From Gemmatimonadota bacterium (GTDB lineage Bacteria; ARS69): a stretch of DNA of 64,000 nucleotides. Of the stretch, positions 1 to 7,849 are shown in pieces. The notes under the pieces are model-generated. The model saw nothing but the letters and a program-made list of their open reading frames with translations, made no database searches and was not told the DNA's origin. The stretch covers positions 62,001-126,000 of the forward strand of contig JASLLL010000001.1 in the NCBI GenBank assembly GCA_030747075.1. The letters are read 5' to 3'. The translations under genes and the position numbers were made by a program. Each line of letters starts with the position of its first letter. The first letter of the stretch is position 1.

Positions 1-275
1 CGCGCATGGCGGTACGCATTCATGGGTCTCGACTCCTTGGAATCATCGGGTCGAAGAGTGGGTCCCCAGGGAGTGGCTGGAGATCCGCGAAGATGTCGAC
101 ACTCATCGTACCAGAAGAGCGCTGTGCTTCACAAACCGGAGCCCACTCGTGGATCCTCGAAAAGCGGACGACATTGACCGTGCGGGGCGATCCGCCCATA
201 ATCCGCGTCTCAGACGGTTTTTCGTCAGTTCGTTGCGCACGCCTTTGTCCATTTTATGTGAACTGTGGAGTCTTC
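1..275. other. Leading region with no gene assigned
   Basis: The frame of the ABC binding-protein gene stays open back to position 6, but the added residues look like neither a signal peptide nor a domain, so they are read as non-coding. Frame 2 of positions 2-150 gives a somewhat protein-like translation (WVPREWLEI) and could be the tail of a gene cut by the window edge, but I cannot support it. No convincing promoter hexamer pair was found just before the start at 276. Confidence 0.4.
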
Positions 276-1529
276 TTGCGAATTCTTCCCGACCCTCTTG
301 TTTTGTGTGTCTTGTTCGCACTCTCGCTGCTTTCCGTCACCTCCTGCGGTCGCGGAGATCGTCCCGATGACTCCGCGACGCTCACGCTCTGGGAGATGAT
401 GGACCCTCCGGAGCGAGAACTCCTCGCCACGCAGATCACCACCTTCGAGGCGGAACACCCGGGCATTGCGGTGGAAGTCACGCACTTCGGCGTGGAGGAT
501 GTCCGAAGCCAGTTCCTGACTGCGGTCATCGGCGGGGGCGGTCCAGACATCGTGTACGGCCCTTCCGACCAGGTGGGCCCCTTTTCCGCCGCACGCTCCA
601 TCCTGCCCATGGACGACCTGTTCGGCGAGGACTTCCTGGCGCGGTTCGCCCCGATGGCACTCGACACGCTCGCCGGTCATGTCTGGGACATCCCCGACCA
701 GTTCGGCAACCACCTCACGCTTGTATGCAATACGGATCTCGTCCCGACACCGCCGAAGAACACGGACGAGCTCATCCGCATGGCGAAGCAACACACGACA
801 GACTTCGACGGAGACGGCACGCTGGACCGATACGGTCTGGTCTTTGAGTCGAAGGAGCCGTTCTGGCTGGTGCCGTGGCTCGCCGGATTCGGCGGGTGGG
901 TCATGGACGACAACGCTCACCCCACGCTGGACTCCCCCGCCATGGCCGACGCGCTGGCATTCCTTCGCGATCTGCGTCACACGCATCAGGTGTTGCCGGC
1001 CGACTGCGACTACGAACTCGCCGACATGCTCTTCAAGGAAGGCCGGGCCGCCATGATCATCAACGGACCCTGGGCATGGTCCGGCTATCGTGACGCGGGG
1101 GTGAGCATCCGGCTTGCGTTGCTTCCTCGCGTCTCCGAAACCGGATTGCTTCCCGCACCGATGATTTCGCATCGCGGGTATTCCATTGCACGATCCTGTC
1201 CGGAAGCCAGGCGTGGCGCGGCACTGGACCTCATTCGCTTCCTCGTTTCCGACAAGGCACAGCGCGACCGCACGCAGCGGCTGGGAATCCTCCCGAGCCT
1301 CGCATCCGCGCTTCAGGATCCGACGCTGCGCGACGACCCCATTCTGTCCGCATCGCTGGAGCAGGCGCTTGCCGGAAGACGCATGCCCGTCGTCCCCGGG
1401 ATGCGCGCCGTCTGGGACGCCATGCGCCCCGGCTTCCAGAATGTCATGAATCGCGAGTTGGAACCCGCAGAGGCCGCGCAGGCCATGCAGGAGGACGCGC
1501 TGAAGAAGATCGCGGAGATGGATCGGTGA
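276..1529 (+). CDS. Sugar ABC transporter substrate-binding lipoprotein (family 1, MalE-like)
   Basis: This is a periplasmic or membrane-anchored binding protein that should deliver a mono- or oligosaccharide to the two permeases encoded downstream. I chose the TTG at 276 because GGAG lies 5 nt upstream and it yields a clean lipoprotein signal of 24 residues ending LSVTSC, with Cys24 as the lipidation site. The 417-aa product fits family 1 solute-binding proteins (about 400-430). Family-typical features include an early LTLWEMMD strand and the FKEGRAAMIINGPWAW block that closes over the ligand in MalE-like proteins. The stop lies 10 nt before the next start, so the three genes form an operon. 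Substrate cannot be read from sequence; the starch-binding neighbours make a malto-oligosaccharide plausible. Confidence 0.85.
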   Translation: MRILPDPLVLCVLFALSLLSVTSCGRGDRPDDSATLTLWEMMDPPERELLATQITTFEAEHPGIAVEVTHFGVEDVRSQFLTAVIGGGGPDIVYGPSDQVGPFSAARSILPMDDLFGEDFLARFAPMALDTLAGHVWDIPDQFGNHLTLVCNTDLVPTPPKNTDELIRMAKQHTTDFDGDGTLDRYGLVFESKEPFWLVPWLAGFGGWVMDDNAHPTLDSPAMADALAFLRDLRHTHQVLPADCDYELADMLFKEGRAAMIINGPWAWSGYRDAGVSIRLALLPRVSETGLLPAPMISHRGYSIARSCPEARRGAALDLIRFLVSDKAQRDRTQRLGILPSLASALQDPTLRDDPILSASLEQALAGRRMPVVPGMRAVWDAMRPGFQNVMNRELEPAEAAQAMQEDALKKIAEMDR

Positions 1530-1539
1530 CCGCTGCCCC

Positions 1540-2445
1540 TTGGGTTACTCCGTGAGACTGCCCAACTCTCTTCGTCGCCACGGCCTTCCGTTTCTCTTCC
1601 TCGCGCCGTCCTTCGCTGTGATGTTCGCTGTTGTGGTCTATCCGTTCCTGTACAACTTTGCGCTCTCCACCACGAACATGAACCTGTACCACCTCTTCGA
1701 TCCTGAGTTTATCGGCCTCGAACATTACCGGTCCATCCTCGCCGAGTCGGACATGTACCGCGTCTTCGCAAAGACCCTGGCGTGGACCGTGGTGAACCTC
1801 TTCTTCCATGTGACCATCGGTGTCGGTCTCGCGCTTCTTCTGAACCGGGAGATGCGCGGACGGGGGATCTTCCGCGCGCTCCTCATCCTTCCATGGGCAA
1901 TGCCGCAGTTCATCACGGCACTGACATGGCGCGGAATGTTCAACTACGACTATGGCCTCGTGAACCTCCTCCTGACGCGGGTGCTGCATCTCTCCGCCGT
2001 TCCGTGGTTCGCATCGGAGCAGTCCGCCTTCCTGGCCGCGGTCGCCACAAATGTCTGGCTCGGCTTTCCCTTCATGATGGTCGTCGCGCTGGGCGGGCTT
2101 CAGTCGATTTCGAAGGATGTCTACGAAGCCGCTCACATCGACGGGGCGGGGCGATTCGCTCGACTCCGCCGAATCACACTTCCACTCCTGCGGCCCGTTT
2201 TGATTCCGGCGGTGCTTCTTGGCACGATCTGGACCTTCAACAACCTCAATGTCATCTGGCTCGTGACCAACCACGGCGAACCCGCCGACAAGACACACAT
2301 TCTCGTGTCCCATGTTTACAAGGCCGCGTTCACCTACTATCGCTACGGCTATGCGGCGGCCTTCAGCGTGGTGATCTTCTTCATACTGCTCGGCATCGTG
2401 CTCATCTACGCGAAGCAGACGAAGGCCACGGAGAGCGCATCGTGA
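1540..2445 (+). CDS. Sugar ABC transporter permease, MalF/UgpA type
   Basis: Inner-membrane permease of a carbohydrate importer (301 aa, six predicted membrane segments, the first at about residues 14-35). The cytoplasmic EAA loop that contacts the ATPase is clear near residues 197-217 (YEAAHIDGAGRFARLRRITLP). It pairs with the next gene to form the heterodimeric channel. The start is uncertain: TTG at 1540 is closest to the upstream stop, while GTG at 1552 begins VRLPNSLRR; neither has a strong ribosome site, so translation is probably coupled. The 3' end overlaps the second permease by 4 nt (GTGA). No MalK-type ATPase lies nearby, so a shared ATPase encoded elsewhere is implied. Confidence 0.88.
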   Translation: MGYSVRLPNSLRRHGLPFLFLAPSFAVMFAVVVYPFLYNFALSTTNMNLYHLFDPEFIGLEHYRSILAESDMYRVFAKTLAWTVVNLFFHVTIGVGLALLLNREMRGRGIFRALLILPWAMPQFITALTWRGMFNYDYGLVNLLLTRVLHLSAVPWFASEQSAFLAAVATNVWLGFPFMMVVALGGLQSISKDVYEAAHIDGAGRFARLRRITLPLLRPVLIPAVLLGTIWTFNNLNVIWLVTNHGEPADKTHILVSHVYKAAFTYYRYGYAAAFSVVIFFILLGIVLIYAKQTKATESAS

Positions 2446-3281
2446 GATCCCGCACGGGAACGGTCTTTCGGAGGGTTGTCCTGTACACGCTCATGACGAT
2501 GATTACGATCGTCACGATCTATCCTGTGGTGCAGGTGGTGGGCACCTCGCTCCGGCCCGGAGATCGACTCTACTCCACCTCACTCCGGCCTTTCCCGGAA
2601 GACGCCACATTCGACGCGTACCGTGCCATCCTCTTCGAGAAACCGTTTCCGCTCTGGTTCCGGAATTCCTTTGTCGTCGCATTCTTCGTGACCGTGCTGG
2701 GGGTGTCGCTGGCCTCCAGCGCGGGCTACGCATTCAGCCGGTTCCGGTTTCCCGGGCGAGGCATCGGCATGTCGGCCTTCCTGGTGACGCAGATGTTCCC
2801 GGCCACCATGCTCCTCCTGCCGCTCTACATGCTGATGCGTCGAATCGGCCTCACCGATTCGCTCCCGGGGCTCGCGGTCGCGTACACCGCCACGGCGCTC
2901 CCCTTCTGCGTCTGGACCATGAAGGGCTACTTCGACTCGATCCCGATCGACCTGGAGGAGGCCGCGTTCGTGGACGGGGCTTCCCGCGTCGGCGCGTTTC
3001 TGCGCGTGCTTCTTCCGCTAGCCGCCCCCGCGCTCGCAATCACCGCACTCTTCTCATTCATGGCCGCCTGGAGCGAGTTCATGGTCGCACGCGTCATCCT
3101 CTCCTCGAAGGAGTGGTACACGCTGCCACTGGGACTTGAGGGCCTGGCCGGGACTTTTCAGACGGAGTGGGCGAACTACTCGGCCGGTGCTGTGCTGGTT
3201 TCGATTCCGGCCGTCGCGGTGTTCCTGGCACTGAACCGGTTTCTTGTGGGGGGACTCACGCTCGGCGGGGTCAAAGACTGA
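2442..3281 (+). CDS. Sugar ABC transporter permease, MalG/UgpE type
   Basis: Second permease of the sugar importer, 279 aa from a GTG overlapping the previous stop (GTGA). The first transmembrane helix is at about residues 12-30 (LYTLMTMITIVTIYPVVQVV). The EAA loop is present as EEAAFVDGASRVGAFLRVLLP around residues 167-187, as expected for MalG-like proteins. The last gene of the importer operon, it converges on a minus-strand gene ending at 3346. The 64-nt gap between them shows no obvious hairpin. Confidence 0.88.
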   Translation: MRSRTGTVFRRVVLYTLMTMITIVTIYPVVQVVGTSLRPGDRLYSTSLRPFPEDATFDAYRAILFEKPFPLWFRNSFVVAFFVTVLGVSLASSAGYAFSRFRFPGRGIGMSAFLVTQMFPATMLLLPLYMLMRRIGLTDSLPGLAVAYTATALPFCVWTMKGYFDSIPIDLEEAAFVDGASRVGAFLRVLLPLAAPALAITALFSFMAAWSEFMVARVILSSKEWYTLPLGLEGLAGTFQTEWANYSAGAVLVSIPAVAVFLALNRFLVGGLTLGGVKD

Positions 3282-3345
3282 GTGGCGAGCTACCGGGCGG
3301 AGACCGTCGCGAACGCGGCCCCCACCCGACAGCAAGTTCCGTAAT

Positions 3346-4086
3346 CTACTTGTAGGTTCCCTTCACGCTGCCCCAGGAGGCATCGTCAACGGAGACCGGA
3401 GGATCCACTGTGACGCGGCTCCGCCCTGTCGCCTGATTGAACTCGAAGAGCACAGGCGTTCCGGCTGTCGTGACCTCGAAGGTCAGGTTGCCTCCCGCGG
3501 ACGCGCCGCCGTCCCCCCCAATGTTCTGCACATCCCAGCTTCCGACCGCACGCCACTTGCTCTCATGCGTCCCGGTCGCCGCAATCGGTACCGTCACGGA
3601 CCAGATGTCTCCGTTCAGCACACCGGCCAGCCCGGATCCCCAAGCGCCGATCTCGGGCGGACCACCCACGACCTCGAACGCAGTTCCCGCGGGGGCGAAG
3701 TGGGAGTTCCACACGATGTTCTGATCCGGAATCCATCCGTCGCCATGGGAATTGGTGTCCAGCGAGAAGTGGATGATGTCTGCCGCCCCGGAGACATGGA
3801 CCCACTGGTTGCTTCCCGGGAAGGACGACGACCAGTCGCCCAGCGCGATCTTGAAATCATAGCGGCCGGGATTCTGGTCGGGAGATGTGTCGCACCCGTA
3901 GACGCCGTCCCCCGCGGCGCCGTCCCCGTGAAGGCCGTCGTCGAAGAGTTCGTTGCCGCCATCCGCACCCCAGCACCCGGGCGCGCAATAATAATCTCCA
4001 CGCGCATACCATGGACCTGCCGAGGCGGACGCGACGAACACGGAGGCGAGGGCGCAGACGGTCAACACGGTCAGGGTCTTTTTCAT
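3346..4086 (-). CDS. Secreted protein with carbohydrate-binding-like beta modules
   Basis: Exported protein of 246 aa. The start at 4086 (MKKTLTVLTV) gives a Sec signal peptide cleaved near SASA-GP at residues 21-24; an upstream in-frame extension lacks export features. The mature part has a glycine/aspartate-rich segment (GDGAAGDGVYGC) and FKIALGDW, then a second unit (FEVVGGPPEIGAWGSG...SKWRAVGSWDVQ) resembling starch-binding folds, in which tryptophans stack on sugar rings. I see no catalytic domain. It is preceded by a 256-nt gap, so it may have its own promoter. It is convergent with the sugar importer, suggesting a shared role in glycan capture. The carbohydrate-binding call is inferred from pattern only. 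Confidence 0.6.
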   Translation of the reverse strand: MKKTLTVLTVCALASVFVASASAGPWYARGDYYCAPGCWGADGGNELFDDGLHGDGAAGDGVYGCDTSPDQNPGRYDFKIALGDWSSSFPGSNQWVHVSGAADIIHFSLDTNSHGDGWIPDQNIVWNSHFAPAGTAFEVVGGPPEIGAWGSGLAGVLNGDIWSVTVPIAATGTHESKWRAVGSWDVQNIGGDGGASAGGNLTFEVTTAGTPVLFEFNQATGRSRVTVDPPVSVDDASWGSVKGTYK

Positions 4087-4342
4087 GATGCGGAACTCCG
4101 AGGCTTGGCGAGTCAAAGAACGCGCAACGACGAGGCCGGATTGACGCTCCTGTCTCGTCACGGTCGATACTGCATACCAGCATCGGCAATGGCGCGGTCC
4201 AGTTCAACCACAATAGGTGTGCGTCTACGAGAGTGCCTGTACACGCTCGCGAGATCCGCATGAATCCGCAAGGATCGGCAAAGCGCTGACCTCGCTCTCC
4301 CGGCAGCCACAAAGAGCGACAGGAGTCCGGTGCCGCCGCGGT
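4087..4342 (-). other. Gap probably holding the promoter of the 3346-4086 gene
   Basis: 256 nt between the ceramidase-like gene and the secreted-protein gene, both on the minus strand. Neither a well-spaced sigma-70 hexamer pair nor a stable hairpin stood out. Nothing else coding is supported. Confidence 0.35.
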
Positions 4343-5104
4343 TCAGTCGCGCACTCTACCCGGGTCGGGGGTGCCTTGCTTTCGCAACATGGACAGGACG
4401 CTGTAGCAGGCGGCCGCCGCCAGCAGGTGCTTCGCCGTGTGCCCGCTGATGAAGTTCTGCGAGATGCGGAACACCTCTTCGTCGTACACCTCCATCGCCT
4501 TTGCGGATGCATAGAACCCCAGCGCCAGGAGAAGAAGCCACTGGTGCGGCGCATCTTTCCGGAAGAGCAGCATGACGGCCGGAATCGTCATGAGCGGTGC
4601 CAGTTGCACCCAGCAATAGGGACGAAGGTCGTCGGTCATGTGCCAGTACCCCACCGACGCCACGCCCAGCACGACGGCGGGAACCAGAAGGGCCGCCGCC
4701 CGCCAGCCTGCATACTCCGTCAAGAGTGCGACAAACAACCCCATGAACGCGACAGTCATCGGCAGGCGGTCCCAGACCAGTGTTTCGCTCGTGGGGTTCC
4801 AGTGGTAAAAGGCTGAACCGACGCTGACCGTCGCCACTCCCGCAAAGAGAACGATCCATGCCGGGCGCGAAGCCCTCGGGTTCATCCGACGACAGAAGCG
4901 AGACCCCAAAAGCCCGACAAGGAGAAACGGCAGATTTGAGACGACATCGCAGAAGTTCGGAATGCCGCACCACGACCGCGCGTCGGCAAAAGCATGATAG
5001 CCGGGATCCTGCGGGATGGGATCCACGCTCAGCACGCCCGCCAGTGTCCCGAAGCACAGGAGCACCAGCACGCCGTGCCGCCATGTGAATGCCGCCACCG
5101 ACAC
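4343..5104 (-). CDS. Ceramidase-like integral membrane hydrolase (CREST superfamily)
   Basis: A 253-aa, seven-helix membrane protein. The alkaline ceramidase/PAQR/Per1 (CREST) superfamily is marked by a conserved Ser, Asp and three His that bind zinc. Here they appear as GSAFYHWNPT...LVWDRLPM (about residues 96-118) and SGHTAKHLL (about 219-227). The family hydrolyses amide bonds in lipids such as ceramides; substrate in this organism is unknown. It starts with GTG at 5104, 2 nt after the stop of the upstream lipoprotein gene, and is the last gene of the long minus-strand run. Confidence 0.72.
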   Translation of the reverse strand: MSVAAFTWRHGVLVLLCFGTLAGVLSVDPIPQDPGYHAFADARSWCGIPNFCDVVSNLPFLLVGLLGSRFCRRMNPRASRPAWIVLFAGVATVSVGSAFYHWNPTSETLVWDRLPMTVAFMGLFVALLTEYAGWRAAALLVPAVVLGVASVGYWHMTDDLRPYCWVQLAPLMTIPAVMLLFRKDAPHQWLLLLALGFYASAKAMEVYDEEVFRISQNFISGHTAKHLLAAAACYSVLSMLRKQGTPDPGRVRD

Positions 5105-5106
5105 GC

Positions 5107-7428
5107 TTACGGCAGTTTCGTAATCGTGTAGGTCATCGTTCGCTCATCCAGAAGGAACTCATAGCTGCCGGTCCCCGAGGTGGTGAAGTCCACCTGTCCG
5201 ATGGCCGGCGGGTCCGCTTCCAGACAGACACTCCCGACAAGCCCGACCCCGCACCCGTCATCCTGCGGGACGCAACCGCCGTAGTCATTTCCCCATGCAT
5301 CGGCTGTCCGGAACTTCATGTAGTGGCACCCGGCGGAGACAGAGAGCGTGTCCGCCCAGACGCATGGGGAGGTCATCGTCATGGAGGGAGTTCCCTCGCT
5401 CCACCCGTTGAAGTCGCCCATGACCTGAATGGCTGTGAACGCGGAAACGCACCCTTCGCTCAACGCCACGCTCCCGGCATCCACCGTCTCGCCCGCACCC
5501 ACCACCACGCCCTCCACGGTGGCCTCCAGGAATCCCGTGGCGGCGATGCGCACATCGTAGATTCCCTCATCCAGGCCATCGATGGAGAAGACCCCGTTCT
5601 GAGCTCCCGTCTCTCCGGACGCCAGCGTAAAGGAGGTGGCCGCGGCGGCGACCTCCACCGTGGCCGGCGGGTAAGGCGGAGTCGGAATCCCTTCAAATGT
5701 GACCGCTCCGATGATGCCCGATGCGAACGCTTCCACCAGCACGCTGCGGAATGCGAGCGAATCCTCGTCCAGCGTGACTTCGTAAAGTCCGGGGCTGTAT
5801 GCGCCATACATCGGGAGGTTCCCTCCTGCCGAATCCAGACACACCGGGCCCGTGGTTTCGGTGTTCGTGAAGTGGTAGTTGCTCCCCGAACAGAACCCGT
5901 AATCCGGCGTCTCGCCCCAGTCTCCGTCCGTCGAAAACTTGAACTCCGGCCACGAAACCGGGAGGTCCGAAATGTGCGCAGGGAAGACCGCCACAGTATC
6001 CACCCAGCCACAGTTGTCCGTCTGGATCATGCCGTCGTCGGAGAGCCAGAGCGATTCGTCCCAGTTGTTGAATGTCCCGAGGATGTGGATCGTCTCCGCG
6101 ACACTCCGACACCCGGGACTCAATGTGACGGTTCCGATGTCCATCAGCTCCGGCGCAGTGACGGACACCGCGAAGGTAGTGTCCAGATAGCCCGTGGCAC
6201 GGAACGACAGATCCAGCGTCTCCGTCGGGAGTCCTGCCACAAGGAACGAGTCGTTTGTCGTGTCCGAAACGGCGTTCGACCAGCGCACCGGGTCTGCACC
6301 CTGCCCCCACGCTTCAATCGAAACGGGAGGCGCATCCGGAGGACCGTCCCCAAATGCCATCGTCCCGGAAACCGACGCCCCCGCCTGGAGCACCAGCGTT
6401 CCAAGATCCGTTTCCTCTCCGTCTACAAACTCCACCGTGAGAAGCGTGTCAATGTACGCCACGGCATGGACGCGCAGGTCAAAACTGCCGCTGTTGAGTC
6501 CGGTGAAGTCAAAGCCGGATTCCGCGCTTCCGGCCGCCAGCGTAACCACCGCCACCTCCGCCCCGGCGGCCGAGAGCGTCAACACCACCTCCGGGCGTGG
6601 GTCAGGGGCATCCGCAAACTCCACGCTGCCGGTGATCCCCCCGCTCAGCACAACCGGTACGATGCCCAGATCCGTCCCTGCGTCTCCCGAGACGCTCACA
6701 TCCCGAACGACCCGCACCGGAAGCCCCGACGATTCCTCCACGACGATCGCAAGCGCATACTTCCCGTCTTCCAGACCTTCGAACGAGAACTCTCCGGTGG
6801 TTTCATCCACAGCCGCCAGGTGCGCGTTCGCCTCGCCAACCGCCGCGGGAACCGCCCAACTCACTGGCGTCGTGTTCTCATTGAGCAAGACAAAGTACCG
6901 ACCGCTCTCGGAAATCTCCACGCCGAGATTGTCCCCGTTCGTGTCGTCCGCCTCTCCGGAGCGAAGCACGGCATCAAGCGCACAACCGTCGCACGCCGCG
7001 TACGAGTTCTCCCAACTGCCGTCGGTGGTAAACTTCCACTCCACAAGACCATTGCCATCCGCGTCGTCCTGGGGAGCCAACTCCACATCCCATAACCAGA
7101 AGCAACTCGCGGCACGAGTCATTCCCGGTCCGGTCCCCCAGAGTTCCGTGTCCCAGGCGTTCATCTCTCCGAGCACCATCATGGAACTGTAGGCCGACGC
7201 ACAGCCTGCTGAATACGAGGGGATCGTGAAGAGGAAAGTCTCCGGATAGGGCGCGGTGAATCCTTCGCCGTAGTCCAGGACACCGGAGATGATCCCCTGC
7301 GCAAGGCCCCCGGTGGGCTCGAGTATCATGTCGTCCGGGTTCCCGTCGCAGGAGAGAGTCGCCGCAATCGTCAGGCTCGCGCCCAGGCAGAGCGCCCCTC
7401 GTGTTCCGAATCTCCGCACCTGCGCCAT
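5107..7428 (-). CDS. Lipoprotein with three SusE/F-like starch-binding modules and carboxypeptidase-regulatory repeats
   Basis: A 773-aa surface lipoprotein candidate: signal peptide ending AATLSC with Cys27 lipidated. Three similar modules start near residues 83, 450 and 666, each with a G-x-[FM]-N-x-W turn (LGEMNAW, LGTFNNW, MGDFNGW), then a WKF/FKF strand followed by DGSW, DGDW or DAW, and a closing GxYxVxLDE strand. This is the layout of the starch-binding modules of SusE/SusF. Between them are beta-sandwich repeats of the carboxypeptidase regulatory type (GITGSVEF, ASVSGTMAF, GIIGAVTF). AGGAGAG precedes the ATG. No enzymatic domain is visible. It sits next to a CBM48 lipoprotein and a CBM48-bearing barrel, supporting a role in polysaccharide capture at the cell surface. 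Confidence 0.75.
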   Translation of the reverse strand: MAQVRRFGTRGALCLGASLTIAATLSCDGNPDDMILEPTGGLAQGIISGVLDYGEGFTAPYPETFLFTIPSYSAGCASAYSSMMVLGEMNAWDTELWGTGPGMTRAASCFWLWDVELAPQDDADGNGLVEWKFTTDGSWENSYAACDGCALDAVLRSGEADDTNGDNLGVEISESGRYFVLLNENTTPVSWAVPAAVGEANAHLAAVDETTGEFSFEGLEDGKYALAIVVEESSGLPVRVVRDVSVSGDAGTDLGIVPVVLSGGITGSVEFADAPDPRPEVVLTLSAAGAEVAVVTLAAGSAESGFDFTGLNSGSFDLRVHAVAYIDTLLTVEFVDGEETDLGTLVLQAGASVSGTMAFGDGPPDAPPVSIEAWGQGADPVRWSNAVSDTTNDSFLVAGLPTETLDLSFRATGYLDTTFAVSVTAPELMDIGTVTLSPGCRSVAETIHILGTFNNWDESLWLSDDGMIQTDNCGWVDTVAVFPAHISDLPVSWPEFKFSTDGDWGETPDYGFCSGSNYHFTNTETTGPVCLDSAGGNLPMYGAYSPGLYEVTLDEDSLAFRSVLVEAFASGIIGAVTFEGIPTPPYPPATVEVAAAATSFTLASGETGAQNGVFSIDGLDEGIYDVRIAATGFLEATVEGVVVGAGETVDAGSVALSEGCVSAFTAIQVMGDFNGWSEGTPSMTMTSPCVWADTLSVSAGCHYMKFRTADAWGNDYGGCVPQDDGCGVGLVGSVCLEADPPAIGQVDFTTSGTGSYEFLLDERTMTYTITKLP

Positions 7429-7437
7429 ATCTCTCTC

Positions 7438-7848
7438 CTAGTCCACGATCACCAGGGAGTTGAACCCCCCGAATCCGTCGTCCACTTTCTGCGGGTTGTT
7501 CGGATCTTCCTTCCAGTTCGTCTCATCAATCCGGAACTTGTACTGATAGCGACCGGGAGACAGGTCCACGACGACCTCCCAGACTCCGTCCCCATCCGGA
7601 TCCTGCATCATCCCGATGTCCCAGGTGGCCGTCTCTCCCTGTCCGCTCAGCCAGTTGTTCTCCGGCCAGCTCCCGGCAAGTTGCACGACTCTCGCGGACG
7701 GCGCCTCAAAGTGAAACAGCACTCCGCTTGCCACCGGAGCCGGGGGCGGCAGGCGTCGCTTGATAAACGAGAGCGAACCGCACCCCGCTCCCGCAATCAG
7801 TGTTGCGAGGAGAAGGGCCGTGACCCCGCACTTGCCGCGAGCATCCAT
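7438..7848 (-). CDS. Small CBM48 (AMPK-type glycogen-binding) lipoprotein
   Basis: 136-aa lipoprotein. The ATG at 7848 begins 1 nt after the upstream stop and gives a signal peptide ending AGAGC (Cys23). Residues about 40-136 form a single CBM48/AMPK1 glycogen-binding domain: VLFHFEAPSARVVQLAGSW, a DGDGVWEVVVDL edge, then GRYQYKFRID and DPNNP, the classical order of this fold. CBM48 modules bind alpha-1,4/1,6 glucans such as glycogen or starch. It stands alone without an enzyme, which is unusual because CBM48 is normally fused to amylases or branching enzymes. It lies in an operon between an outer-membrane barrel carrying the same domain and the SusE/F-like lipoprotein. Confidence 0.82.
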   Translation of the reverse strand: MDARGKCGVTALLLATLIAGAGCGSLSFIKRRLPPPAPVASGVLFHFEAPSARVVQLAGSWPENNWLSGQGETATWDIGMMQDPDGDGVWEVVVDLSPGRYQYKFRIDETNWKEDPNNPQKVDDGFGGFNSLVIVD

Positions 7849-7849
7849 C

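Noticed and set aside
6-275. In-frame N-terminal extension of the ABC binding protein
   Set aside because: Adds about 90 residues ahead of a normal lipoprotein signal peptide, with no family support; the TTG at 276 has a ribosome site.
5089-7095. A plus-strand open frame of 668 codons opposite the SusE/F-like lipoprotein
   Set aside because: Low-complexity Arg/His-rich translation; the minus strand encodes a coherent lipoprotein with repeated modules.
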